DNA from: Bradyrhizobium sp. CCH5-F6
Lineage (GTDB): Bacteria; Pseudomonadota; Alphaproteobacteria; Rhizobiales; Xanthobacteraceae
Length of the DNA stretch: 46,480 nucleotides
Direction of reading: 5' to 3'
Assembly (NCBI RefSeq): GCF_001556045.1
Contig: NZ_LSIC01000056.1
Coordinates: 1-46,480, forward strand
The notes beneath the pieces are model-generated. The model did no database searches. It was given only the letters and a program-made list of their open reading frames with translations, and had not been told where the DNA came from. A program made the translations under genes and the position numbers. Shown piece by piece: positions 15,982-23,597 of the stretch (positions are counted from its first letter, which is position 1; every line of letters starts with the position of its first letter).

Positions 15982-16707
15982 ATGTCGACCTACGTTCTCG
16001 TCCACGGCGCCTGGCACACCGGTGCCGAGTTCGAGCCCGTCGCCGCGCCGATCCGCGCGGCCGGCCATCAGGTCCATACGCCCACCATCAAGGGCAACCG
16101 CCCCGGCGATGCCAAGACCACGGGGCTGAAGGACGCGATCCAGTCGATCGCCGACTACCTTGCCGAGAACGATCTGAAGGACGTTGTCCTGCTTGGCCAT
16201 TCCTATGGCGGCATGATCATTACCGGAGTTGCCGATCTTGCTCCCGATCGCATCCGCCGCCTGGTCTACTGGAATGCCTTTGTGCCCAACAATGGCGAAT
16301 GCCTCAACGACATGGTGCCGCCGCACTATGTCGGACTGTTCGACGTGATCGCGGCCGAACGCGGCGACGGCTCGGTGGTGCTGCCATTCCCGATCTGGCG
16401 CGAGGCCTTCATCAACGATGCCGATCTGGAGACGGCGCAGCGCGCCTACGACGTCCTCAATCCGCATCCGCTCGCGACCTTCACCGACAAGATCGCGCTC
16501 AAGACAAATCCGGCGGAGATGCCGCTGGCCAAATCCTACATCAACTGCACCGAAGACACCGCCCTGCCGCACAGCTATGGCTGGCATCCGCGTCTGTCGG
16601 AGAAGCTCGGCCTGTTCCGCCTGGTGCAGGTGCCGGGAAGCCACGAGCTGTGCTTCTCCGACCCGGCGCGCCTTGCCAGGGCGATCATGGAGGCGGGACG
16701 CGACTGA
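15982..16707 (+). CDS. Alpha/beta hydrolase (EstC / hydroxynitrile-lyase-like esterase)
   Basis: 241 residues. It begins TYVLVHGAWHTGAEF, the oxyanion-loop HGAWH common to plant methylesterase and hydroxynitrile-lyase-like hydrolases and their bacterial relatives. The nucleophile elbow is LLGHSYGGM (Ser near 75), and the catalytic His is in VPGSHELCFSDP at the C-terminus. This family hydrolyses small esters, including salicylate-type methyl esters, in the cytoplasm; no signal peptide is seen. The ribosome site GGGAGGAGCC precedes ATG 15982. It is divergent from the AraC regulator, which probably controls it, and convergent with the LysR gene. The exact ester is not predictable. Confidence 0.88.
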   Translation: MSTYVLVHGAWHTGAEFEPVAAPIRAAGHQVHTPTIKGNRPGDAKTTGLKDAIQSIADYLAENDLKDVVLLGHSYGGMIITGVADLAPDRIRRLVYWNAFVPNNGECLNDMVPPHYVGLFDVIAAERGDGSVVLPFPIWREAFINDADLETAQRAYDVLNPHPLATFTDKIALKTNPAEMPLAKSYINCTEDTALPHSYGWHPRLSEKLGLFRLVQVPGSHELCFSDPARLARAIMEAGRD

Positions 16708-16764
16708 CCGTCGTGTCGCAGTCCGTCGATCGCCAGATCGCTGTCGGCAGCCCGCTTCAGCCGG

Positions 16765-17649
16765 TCACCTCATCCGCTTGTCGGCGGCAATGAAGTCGAT
16801 GAAGGTCCGCACCTTCGCGGAAAGGTATTTGCGGCTCGGATAGACCGCGAACAGCTTGCCGGCGAAGATGATTCGCTCGGGCATGAGATGCTCGAGGCGC
16901 CCGGCGGCAATGTCTTCGGCAACGAGCCATCTCGGCAGGAAGGCGAGGCCCATGCCTTCGAGCGCGGCCATGTGCAGCAGCGTTTCGTTGCCGCTGCGCA
17001 GCACCGGATCGAGCTTGACGGTCTCGGGGCCGTGCTCGCCCTGGAAGGAGAAGCTCTCGCCGGGATAAAGCGCATAGTGCAACAACGCCTGGCCAGAGAG
17101 ATCGGCGAACGTGGTCGGGCGGCCCGCGCGTTTGAGGAAGGCGGGAGCGGCCACGAGATAGAACGGAACGTTGGTGATGGGGCGGGCGATCAGCGCCTCG
17201 TCGGGTGTACCGGTCGCGCGCAGAGCGAGATCGAATCCCTCCTCGACGAGGTTGACGAGCCGTCCGCTGAGATCGACGTCGAGGCGCACCTCCGGGAAGC
17301 GCCCCTGGTAGTCCGCCAGCACGCCCGCAAAAATCGTGTTCGCCATCCAGACCGGCGCGGTCAGCCGCAGCGTGCCACGCGGCGCGACGGTCGCCCTGCT
17401 GACGGCGGCCTCGACCTCGTCGAGCGAATCCAGCATCTGCCGCACCTGCTCGAAATAGAGCGTTCCGCTCTCGCTCAGGCTGACGCGCCGGCTGGTCCGG
17501 TTGAGCAGCCGTGTCCCCAGCCGCTGCTCCAGCTGCATCACGTGCTTGCTGGCCATGGCCGGCGAGATGCGCAGGCGCTGCGCCGCGGCCGCAAAGCTCT
17601 TCAGCTCCGCCACCAGGCAAAACACCCTCATGCCGACCAAGGTATCCAT
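16765..17649 (-). CDS. LysR-family transcriptional regulator
   Basis: 294 residues. The N-terminal winged helix-turn-helix is at 1-62 (FAAAAQRLRISPAMASKHVMQLEQRLGTRLLNRTSR split over helices 2-3), followed by a linker helix and a two-lobed effector domain from about residue 90 (GTLRLTAPVWMANTIF). The N-terminal sequence is close to the CrgA/PA-type LysR subgroup. It is divergent from the DoxX-DsrE-TlpA genes over about 100 bases containing an ATGAATTCAT palindrome and a GATAAT...ATTATC repeat, so that operon is the likely target. Inducer unknown; a redox or sulfur signal would be consistent with the neighbours. Confidence 0.9.
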   Translation of the reverse strand: MDTLVGMRVFCLVAELKSFAAAAQRLRISPAMASKHVMQLEQRLGTRLLNRTSRRVSLSESGTLYFEQVRQMLDSLDEVEAAVSRATVAPRGTLRLTAPVWMANTIFAGVLADYQGRFPEVRLDVDLSGRLVNLVEEGFDLALRATGTPDEALIARPITNVPFYLVAAPAFLKRAGRPTTFADLSGQALLHYALYPGESFSFQGEHGPETVKLDPVLRSGNETLLHMAALEGMGLAFLPRWLVAEDIAAGRLEHLMPERIIFAGKLFAVYPSRKYLSAKVRTFIDFIAADKRMR

Positions 17650-17670
17650 ACGATCATCAACTCTGAAGAA

Positions 17671-17717
17671 ATGAATTCATCCTAAAGCCGATAATGATCA
17701 ATGGAGCGGAAATTATC
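17671..17717 (+). promoter_or_regulatory. Candidate LysR binding region between LysR and doxX
   Basis: There is a perfect 10-bp palindrome ATGAATTCAT (17671-17680). A wider inverted repeat has GATAAT (17690-17695) and ATTATC (17712-17717) with 16 bases between. The region is AT-rich compared with its surroundings. LysR proteins bind dyads in such divergent gaps. This argues against translation of doxX starting at the ATG at 17694, which would lie inside the repeat. Confidence 0.4.
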
Positions 17718-17753
17718 AAATGGTGGCAACCCTTCACATCCATGAGACCCGCC

Positions 17754-18182
17754 ATGTCCGCCACGACCTTTGAGACCGCCACCCCCGGCCGCGCCCTTCG
17801 CATCGGCCTCTGGGTCGCCCAGGTCCTTCTCGCCTTCGTCTTCGTCTCGGCCGGCCTCGTCAAGCTGCTCACACCCATTCCCCAGTTGGCCGCCATGATG
17901 CCCTGGGCAGGCCAATATTCCGAAACCTTCGTCCGCTTCGTCGCGCTGGTCGATCTCGCCGGCGGGATCGGCATCTTGCTGCCAGCCCTGATACGGGTCC
18001 TGCCCGGGACGACGGTGCTGGCCGCGCTCGGCTGCGCGGTATTGCAGGTGTTCGCGCTGGTTTTCCACGTCTCGCGCGGCGAAGCGGAGGTGACGCCGCT
18101 TAACCTCGTCCTGCTCGCGCTCTGCCTGTTCGTGCTGTGGGGACGCGGTCGCAAGGCACCGATTGCGCCGCGTCGGTTCTGA
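17754..18182 (+). CDS. DoxX-family integral membrane protein
   Basis: 142 residues with four predicted membrane helices: about 16-36 (IGLWVAQVLLAFVFVSAG), 60-78, 85-100 and 113-130. It begins RALRIGLWVAQVLLA with the conserved SAGLVKL segment typical of DoxX/DoxD-like proteins. DoxX proteins act in membrane redox steps: thiosulfate:quinone oxidoreductase in archaea, and redox protection complexes in mycobacteria. Here the next two genes encode an exported DsrE-like protein and an exported thioredoxin, suggesting a membrane redox module at the periplasmic face. Starts at 17694 and 17742 are also possible; 17754 best matches DoxX lengths. Divergent from the LysR gene. Confidence 0.82.
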   Translation: MSATTFETATPGRALRIGLWVAQVLLAFVFVSAGLVKLLTPIPQLAAMMPWAGQYSETFVRFVALVDLAGGIGILLPALIRVLPGTTVLAALGCAVLQVFALVFHVSRGEAEVTPLNLVLLALCLFVLWGRGRKAPIAPRRF

Positions 18183-18196
18183 GGGGCAGGAACGTC

Positions 18197-18658
18197 ATGA
18201 TCGCAGCCAACGGATGGTCCCGCAGAGGCCTGCTCGCCGGCACCGCGGTCCTCACGGCCGGCCGCGGGGCCGCGGCCAAGGAGGATCGTCTCGCCGACGG
18301 CGTCGTGATCCTGATCGATAGCAACGAGCCCTATGTCATGGGTCATGCGATCAGCTATTCGGCCAATCTCTCCAAGCATTTTGCCGAGAGGGGCGCGAGG
18401 TTGCTGATCGAGGTCGTCGCCAACGGCAAGGGCATCGACGTCTTCAGAGCCGACAAGACTCCGCTTGCCGAGCCTCTCGCCACGTTGCGGAGGTCGCTGC
18501 CGAACCTGACCTACAGCATGTGCGCATCGTCCAAAGTCATCGCGGAAGCCAAGGAACAGGTCTCAATTCCGTTGATATCGGGCGCGAGCCTCGTCCCGTT
18601 CGGCATTGGACGCGTCGTCGACCTCCAACTCAAGGGCTGGGCCTATATTCATGCATGA
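18197..18658 (+). CDS. Tat-exported DsrE-family protein
   Basis: 153 residues. The N-terminus has a twin-arginine signal (GWSRRGLLAGTAVLTAG, likely cleavage near AAA-KE at 27-28). The mature domain matches the DsrE/DsrF sulfur-relay fold: DGVVILIDSNEP, ARLLIEVVANGKGIDVF, the single Cys109 in YSMCASSKVIAEA, and the C-terminal LVPFGIGRVVDLQLKGWAYI. In DsrE/TusD proteins such a Cys carries persulfide sulfur, normally in the cytoplasm; here the signal peptide puts it outside. It starts 14 bases after doxX and overlaps the thioredoxin gene by eight bases, so the three are one operon. The sulfur-carrier role is inferred from family and Cys; no biochemical partner is known to me. Confidence 0.8.
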   Translation: MIAANGWSRRGLLAGTAVLTAGRGAAAKEDRLADGVVILIDSNEPYVMGHAISYSANLSKHFAERGARLLIEVVANGKGIDVFRADKTPLAEPLATLRRSLPNLTYSMCASSKVIAEAKEQVSIPLISGASLVPFGIGRVVDLQLKGWAYIHA

Positions 18659-19247
18659 CGAGAGGCTCGAAAGAATTACGGCTCCGTCGCGGCGAGCGAT
18701 CCTGACGGCGGTGCCGGCGTTTCTTGTCTTCTTGCACGCGGCTCGCGCACAGGAAAGCTGGCCGCCGGTGTTCGAGGCCGGCCGCAGCCAGTTCACAATG
18801 GTGCGGCCGCGCGCGTTGATGCCACCACTCAGGCTTCAGGATCTCGCCGGCCGGGACGTTGCAGTGACGGCGAAGCCGAACCGAATCACATTGGTGAATT
18901 TCTGGGCGACCTGGTGTGCCGCCTGCCGGCTCGACCTGCCCATGCTCGCAAGACTTGCGGACTCGCGCTCCGACCGCCTCGACATCGTGGCGATCTGTAC
19001 GGACACCAAGGATCTGCGCAAGATCCGCACCTTCCTTGGCGGCCTCGCCGTGCAAAACCTCACCTGCTATGTCGACACCTATGGCGCGGCAGCCGAAGCA
19101 TCCGCCGCGATGTTCTCCCTCGTCGGCATGCCCATCACCTATCTGGTCGGAACCAGTGGCCGCGTCGAAGGCTATATCACCGGCACGCCCGACTGGCTCT
19201 CGCCTGCGGGCACGCGCCTGCTGCAATTCTATCGCGAACAGGGCTAG
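18651..19247 (+). CDS. Tat- or Sec-exported TlpA-like thioredoxin
   Basis: 198 residues. Signal peptide: PSRRAILTAVPAFLVFLHAARA (about 12-33), with twin arginines and AxA cleavage before QESW. The redoxin domain begins MPPLRLQDLAGRDV, and its active site is NFWATWCAACRLDLP with Cys89 and Cys92. The cis-proline segment is GMPITYLV near 165. Two other cysteines (ICTDTKD, LTCYVD) are present. It should be a periplasmic thiol-disulfide protein that reduces specific partners. The start ATG 18651 overlaps the DsrE stop by eight bases, so translation is coupled; the DsrE protein with its lone Cys is the obvious candidate partner. No CcdA/DsbD-like electron donor is encoded nearby, though DoxX might serve. 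Confidence 0.87.
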   Translation: MHDERLERITAPSRRAILTAVPAFLVFLHAARAQESWPPVFEAGRSQFTMVRPRALMPPLRLQDLAGRDVAVTAKPNRITLVNFWATWCAACRLDLPMLARLADSRSDRLDIVAICTDTKDLRKIRTFLGGLAVQNLTCYVDTYGAAAEASAAMFSLVGMPITYLVGTSGRVEGYITGTPDWLSPAGTRLLQFYREQG

Positions 19248-19253
19248 CGATCG

Positions 19254-20393
19254 TCAATTCGGATGCCACCAGCGGCCGCCGATGACGACGCCTTCCGAGA
19301 CGATCTTGCGATCGCCGATCAGGTGCTCGCCGACGACGTCCTCATAATCGAACTGGCCCTGCCGAACCGAGATCAGCGTGGCGTCGCCGACGCTGCCCGG
19401 CTTGAGGCTGCCGAGCGCGGGCCGCCGCAGCGCCATCGCCGCGTTCACCGTCGAGGCCGCGATCACGTCGGACAGCTCCATGCCCATGCACAGGAACTTG
19501 GACATGGTGGTCACCTGGTCGTAGGCCGGGCCGTCGATGCAGAGCTGGTGGATGTCGGAGGAGATGGTGTCGGGATAGAAGCCGTTGGCGAGCATGGCGC
19601 GCGCGGTCTTGAAGGCGAACGAGCCCTTGCCGTGGCCGATGTCGAACAGCACGCCGCGTTCGCGCGCATCCAGCACCGCCTTCTTCACCGTGCCCTGCGC
19701 AGTCGCGGGCGTGTTGGGGAAGGGACGGAACGCGTGGGTGAGCACGTCGCCGGGACGTAGGCGGGCCAGCACCTCCTCGTAGCTCGGCGGCGGATGGTCG
19801 ATATGCGCCATCAGGGGCATGCCGACCTCGTTCGCCACCTCCAGCGCGATGTCGAGCGGGACGGCGCCCGAGGTGCCCGAGGAATGCAAACCGACGCGCA
19901 CCTTGATGCCGACGACGAGGTCGCGGTTGGCATCGGCCACCTCGGCCGCCTCGATCGGATTCATCAGCCGCAGCTCCTCGCTCTCGCCGACCATGATCCG
20001 GTGCGAGAAGCCGAAGATGCCGGCATGCGAGACGTGGAGATAGGCGAGGATGCGAACCTGGCTCGGTTCGATGACATGCTTGCGGAAGCCGGCGAAATTG
20101 CCGGGCCCTGCGCTGCCGGTGTCGACCGCCGTGGTGACGCCGGAGAGGCGGCAGAATTCCTCGGCATCGATGCCGAGTGATGTGCCGCCCCAATAGACAT
20201 GGGTGTGGAGATCAATCAGCCCCGGCGTCACGATGAGCTGCGAGACGTCGCGCACCTCGGTGCCCGGATCCGCCTTGAGGGCGCTGCCGACGGCGGCAAC
20301 CTTGCCGCCCGCAAAGGCGACGTCGGTCACGGCATCGAGCTTCTGCGAGGGGTCGATTACCCGCCCTCCGCGCAGGATCAAGTTGAAAGGCAT
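19254..20393 (-). CDS. Amidohydrolase/deacetylase-family metallohydrolase (EF_0837/AHA_3915 type)
   Basis: 379 residues of the amidohydrolase superfamily, close to dihydroorotase and selenocysteine-synthase-linked metallohydrolases. A binuclear metal site can be read: His63 and His65 in LIDLHTHVYWGG, Lys164 in VVGIKVRVGLHSSG (the usual carboxylated Lys), His197 in LMAHIDHPPPSYEE, His220 in VLTHAFRPFPN, and Asp280 in ISSDIHQLCIDG. The N- and C-terminal composite beta-sandwich starts MPFNLILRGGRVIDP. The start ATG 20393 matches family proteins. It is monocistronic, convergent with the thioredoxin gene. The substrate of this subgroup is not established; an acylated amino acid or cyclic amide is plausible. 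Confidence 0.88.
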   Translation of the reverse strand: MPFNLILRGGRVIDPSQKLDAVTDVAFAGGKVAAVGSALKADPGTEVRDVSQLIVTPGLIDLHTHVYWGGTSLGIDAEEFCRLSGVTTAVDTGSAGPGNFAGFRKHVIEPSQVRILAYLHVSHAGIFGFSHRIMVGESEELRLMNPIEAAEVADANRDLVVGIKVRVGLHSSGTSGAVPLDIALEVANEVGMPLMAHIDHPPPSYEEVLARLRPGDVLTHAFRPFPNTPATAQGTVKKAVLDARERGVLFDIGHGKGSFAFKTARAMLANGFYPDTISSDIHQLCIDGPAYDQVTTMSKFLCMGMELSDVIAASTVNAAMALRRPALGSLKPGSVGDATLISVRQGQFDYEDVVGEHLIGDRKIVSEGVVIGGRWWHPN

Positions 20394-20513
20394 TGTGATC
20401 TCCGGATATGGACAAGCATGGACGGAGCTGGAAGACATGCTCCCAGCCCGGCCTTTTTTGTTAGCAATTTTCACGCCGCCAAAGCAAATCGGGCGCGCCG
20501 TGTTTGTTGGAGC

Positions 20514-21236
20514 TTAGTTCGTGAACGTATTCGCGACTCTGCGAGAGCGAAGCACGTACGATATCCAAACTGCGGCACCGATCGCACCGACAGCGAAACG
20601 TGCGATCTGCAATGGTGACACGAGGAAAAAATCGCCGAATGGACGGTCTAGGCCCACGGAAAAGATTGATGCGACCCAGAACAGATCGATCAGCGGCATC
20701 AGCACCGCACAGATCGCCTGCACGATGAAGAAGGCTGGAAATCTGCGGGAATGCATGAACAGGAGCACCGCCGTCCAGACTGCGAGGCCGATCAGCGCAA
20801 CGTTCATCGCAATCTCGCCCCAAAATACGATTGAGAATTGCGACCACATGTCGGCGCTGATCGACTGCACATATTGCGCAGCACTGACGACCATCCGCGC
20901 GATACCGATCATCTGACCGAAGGCCAGAAGCCCGAGCCAACCACTGATGCCGATCAGTTCGGGCCTGACGTTCTTGGATGCAGCAGCGTCTTCAGCGGGA
21001 ATCGCAGGCGCGCGCGTAATCTCAACCGGCGATGATGCCGGGGCCGGCGGCGGCGATTGAAGAAGCTGCTGCGCGATCTCGTACACCTCCCCGGCCGGCT
21101 TCCATTGCTCGAAGCCGTGCCGCCAGATCAACACACGCTTGGGATCGGCGACATGAGCAAGGATCGTAAGCAGGTCCGAAATCGAGATCGGACCGCGCTT
21201 CTGGCCGCCGTCCGCGTAGAACCATAAGTCCGCCAT
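20514..21236 (-). CDS. Membrane protein with GYF_2-like head and DUF2569-like membrane part
   Basis: 240 residues. Residues 4-60 resemble a GYF_2 domain (LWFYADGGQKRGPISISDL, RVLIWRHGFEQWKPAGEV), which binds proline-rich peptides in some proteins. A Pro/Ala linker (PPPAPASSPVEITRAPAIPAE) follows, then four membrane helices starting at GISGWLGLLAFGQMIGIARM, a DUF2569-like opening. Such head-plus-membrane proteins are common in Bradyrhizobiaceae, but their function is unknown to me. Codon use looks a little less GC-biased than in neighbours (for example ATATTGCGC, AATACG stretches). It lies upstream of the amidohydrolase on the same strand with 120 bases between them, in which I see no gene. 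Confidence 0.75.
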   Translation of the reverse strand: MADLWFYADGGQKRGPISISDLLTILAHVADPKRVLIWRHGFEQWKPAGEVYEIAQQLLQSPPPAPASSPVEITRAPAIPAEDAAASKNVRPELIGISGWLGLLAFGQMIGIARMVVSAAQYVQSISADMWSQFSIVFWGEIAMNVALIGLAVWTAVLLFMHSRRFPAFFIVQAICAVLMPLIDLFWVASIFSVGLDRPFGDFFLVSPLQIARFAVGAIGAAVWISYVLRSRRVANTFTN

Positions 21237-21356
21237 GCAACGTCCCCCTGCACCCGGCGTATTTTAGCCGGCTGCCGGCACACGTCGCGATAGAAAAACG
21301 CTTGGAGGGATACCGGCCTTTAGGCGCCCCTGGCGCCCGCGCAAACGCTCGGAAAC

Positions 21357-21433
<77 letters not shown>

Positions 21434-21536
21434 GCGGAACCCGCCGGCGAGGCGGATTGCCTAGAGGTGTACATATCAAAGCGAGGGCCGAATCGGAAGC
21501 CCTCGCCTCGATCAATGCAGACCTCATCCGACAGCC

Positions 21537-22493
21537 TCACGCCTTGATATTGTTGTCCTTCACCACCTTGCCCCAATAGGCGACCTGCTTGTCGAAGAAG
21601 GTCTTGAAGGCGGCGCCTTCCTGGAGCAGCAGCGTCATGTGCTGGGTCTCCTTGAGCTGGGTGGCAGTCGCGGGCTCGCTCAGCATCTCCCTGGACGCGG
21701 TCGCCATGGCCGCGACGATATCGGGCGGCGTGCCCGCGGGGGCGAAGATGCCCCACCAGGCCAGCGTCTCGAAATCGGGAAAGCCGGCCTCGATCGCGGT
21801 CTGCGTGTCCGGCAAGGCCTGCAGCCGCTCCCGGCCGAGCTGCAGGATCGGGCGCAGCATGTTGGTGCCGAGCTGGGCGGCGACCAGCGCGGCCGAACCC
21901 GCGATGAGATCGACATGACCGCCGAGCACGTCGTTCATCGCAGGCCCGCCGCCGCGATAGGGCACGTGCATGATCTCGACGCCGGCCTTGCTGCCGAGCA
22001 CGGTCATGGCGAGATGGCCGAGCGTGCCGATGCCGACTGAGGCATATTTCACCGCGCCGGGCGTCGCCTTGCAGGCGGCGACCACGTCGGCAAAGCTCTT
22101 GTAGGGACGGCCGGCGCCCGCGGCGATCACATAAGGCGCGGTGCCGATCAGCAGCACCGGCATCAGCTCGCGCTCGACATCGACCGGCGGCTTGTCGAGG
22201 ATCGACGGAATCACGGCGTGGGAATCGAACGTCACCAGGAAGGTCGAGCCGTCCGCCGGGCTCTTGGCGACCTGGGCCGCGCCGAGCGCGCCGGCCGCGC
22301 CCGACTTGTTCTCGACCACGACGATGCGGCCAAGCTTGGTTTGCAAATTGCTCTGGAGCAGCCGCGCCATCGCGTCGGTCGATCCGCCCGGCGGGAACGG
22401 CACCACCAGCGTGATCTTGCCGGCCTGCGCCATCGCCGGCGTCATTGCGAGAATGGCCGGCGCTGCCAGCAGCGCCCGTCGTGTGATCGTCAT
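21537..22493 (-). CDS. Bug-family (tripartite tricarboxylate transporter) solute receptor
   Basis: 318 residues. A signal peptide with twin arginine (MTITRRALLAAPAILAMTPAMAQA) is cleaved near 24. The mature protein begins GKITLVVPFPPGGSTDAMAR, the clear Bug/TctC hallmark, and continues with VVVENKSGAAGALGA and MHVPYRGGGPAMNDVLGGHVD. These periplasmic receptors deliver carboxylates to TctA/TctB membrane proteins, which are not encoded here, as is common for the family. A strong GGGAGGGG ribosome site precedes ATG 22493. It is the last of four genes with a cupin, an RraA-like aldolase and an acyl-CoA ligase, so the ligand is probably the acid they degrade. Confidence 0.92.
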   Translation of the reverse strand: MTITRRALLAAPAILAMTPAMAQAGKITLVVPFPPGGSTDAMARLLQSNLQTKLGRIVVVENKSGAAGALGAAQVAKSPADGSTFLVTFDSHAVIPSILDKPPVDVERELMPVLLIGTAPYVIAAGAGRPYKSFADVVAACKATPGAVKYASVGIGTLGHLAMTVLGSKAGVEIMHVPYRGGGPAMNDVLGGHVDLIAGSAALVAAQLGTNMLRPILQLGRERLQALPDTQTAIEAGFPDFETLAWWGIFAPAGTPPDIVAAMATASREMLSEPATATQLKETQHMTLLLQEGAAFKTFFDKQVAYWGKVVKDNNIKA

Positions 22494-22540
22494 GGTCCCC
22501 TCCCTTTTGCCTTTTGCGCCCGGCTTTTGCTCTTTGGCGC

Positions 22541-22912
22541 TCAGGTCGTTCCGAAGCCCGACCCCGCTTTTTTGTATTCTGGCCGAGGAGGACTGAAGAT
22601 GTCCAGTACGCGGGCGCCGTCGGGGCCGGCGCGCATGGTGTGCGGCACGTTGCCGGGCGTGCGCCAGAAGTCGCCCTTCTTCACCGGGATCTCCTCATCG
22701 CCCTGGACGCGGATGGCGGAGCCGTCGAGCAGCACGCCCCATTGCTCCTCGGGATGATGGTGCAGCGTACCCTGCGCATGCGGCGCCAGCGTCACCACCG
22801 ACAGCATCGCCTGCTCTCCGGAGAAGATGCGCGTGGTCACGCCCGCTGCGAGCTCGCGGAACAGCCCGTCGGCGGGATTATCGATGTTGTGGAATTCTTC
22901 CTTCTGGCTCAC
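22541..22912 (-). CDS. Single-domain cupin
   Basis: 123 residues, one cupin barrel. Motif 1 is HAQGTLHHHPEEQWGVLLDGSA, split over two strands, with the His-His-His and Glu that bind metal; motif 2 is GDFWRTPGNVPHTMRAG with the last His. The architecture matches small cupins that accompany acyl or carboxylate degradation genes and may be isomerases, decarboxylases or sensors; I cannot name its reaction. The start is GTG at 22912, supported by GGGAGGGT just upstream. It lies 25 bases downstream of the RraA-like gene and 47 bases upstream of the solute receptor gene, in one operon. Confidence 0.85.
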   Translation of the reverse strand: MSQKEEFHNIDNPADGLFRELAAGVTTRIFSGEQAMLSVVTLAPHAQGTLHHHPEEQWGVLLDGSAIRVQGDEEIPVKKGDFWRTPGNVPHTMRAGPDGARVLDIFSPPRPEYKKAGSGFGTT

Positions 22913-22937
22913 GCCACCCTCCCTTCATTCATCTCTT

Positions 22938-23576
22938 TCAGGCCTTGCCATACGAGCCCTGGTAGCGGCCCTCGCGGATCGCCTTCAGCGTCTCCTCCTC
23001 GCGGGCCACCTGGGCGCGAACCGCGTCCAGCAGCGCGGCGGCACCGGCGGCGGGAAACGACACCACGCCGTCTTCGTCGCCGACCACGATGTCGCCGGGC
23101 GAGATCACGCTGCCGCCGATGGAGACCGGCACGTTGATCTCGCCGGGGCCGTTCTTGTAGGGGCCGCGATGGATCACCGCGCGGGCGTAGCAGGGAAAGT
23201 CGTCGGCCGCGAACGCCGCGACGTCGCGGATCGCGCCGTCGATGACGTAGCCTTCGGCTTTGCGCCACTGCGCGATGTTCTTCATGATCTCGCCGACGAG
23301 CGCCCGCGTCTCGTCGCCGCCGCCATCGACCACGATGACGTCGCCGGGCCCGACCAGGTCGAGCGCGCGGTGGATGGCGAGATTGTCGCCGGGACGGGTA
23401 CGCACCGTGAAGGCCGTCCCCACCAGCTTGCCACCGCGATGATAGGGCTTGAGCCCGACCGCGCCCGGCAGCCGGGCGAGATTGTCGGAGATGACCGAGG
23501 TCGGCGCATCGCGAAAGCCCGCGATGATGTCGGCCGGCGGCTTCGGTACGCTGTTGGCTGCGATGGTGATCGTCAT
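22938..23576 (-). CDS. RraA-family aldolase (4-hydroxy-4-methyl-2-oxoglutarate type)
   Basis: 212 residues. The fold and active site match RraA/HMG-aldolase proteins: SDNLARLPGAVGL, then GDVIVVDGGGDETRALVG and VIDGAIRDVAAF, where Arg117 and Asp118 are the substrate and metal residues. Members with this R-D pair are class II pyruvate aldolases that cleave 4-hydroxy-4-methyl-2-oxoglutarate or 4-carboxy-4-hydroxy-2-oxoadipate; those without act as RNase E inhibitors, so this one is predicted to be catalytic. It needs Mg or Mn. In this operon it sits between the acyl-CoA ligase and the cupin. Whether the substrate is a protocatechuate or gallate breakdown product is not shown, since no ring-cleavage enzyme is adjacent. 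Confidence 0.88.
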   Translation of the reverse strand: MTITIAANSVPKPPADIIAGFRDAPTSVISDNLARLPGAVGLKPYHRGGKLVGTAFTVRTRPGDNLAIHRALDLVGPGDVIVVDGGGDETRALVGEIMKNIAQWRKAEGYVIDGAIRDVAAFAADDFPCYARAVIHRGPYKNGPGEINVPVSIGGSVISPGDIVVGDEDGVVSFPAAGAAALLDAVRAQVAREEETLKAIREGRYQGSYGKA

Positions 23577-23597
23577 GCTCGTCCTTCCGTGTTTGCC

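Noticed and set aside
20430..20462. Possible intrinsic terminator (GGAGC...GCTCC followed by TTTTTT)
   Set aside because: It points rightward, but there is no rightward gene upstream to terminate; the short stem and location near the amidohydrolase start make it likely chance.
21295..21337. Possible terminator after tRNA-Arg (GGCGCC repeats and a later T-run on the minus strand)
   Set aside because: The GGCGCC hairpin and the T-run are more than 20 bases apart, so they do not form a proper terminator.
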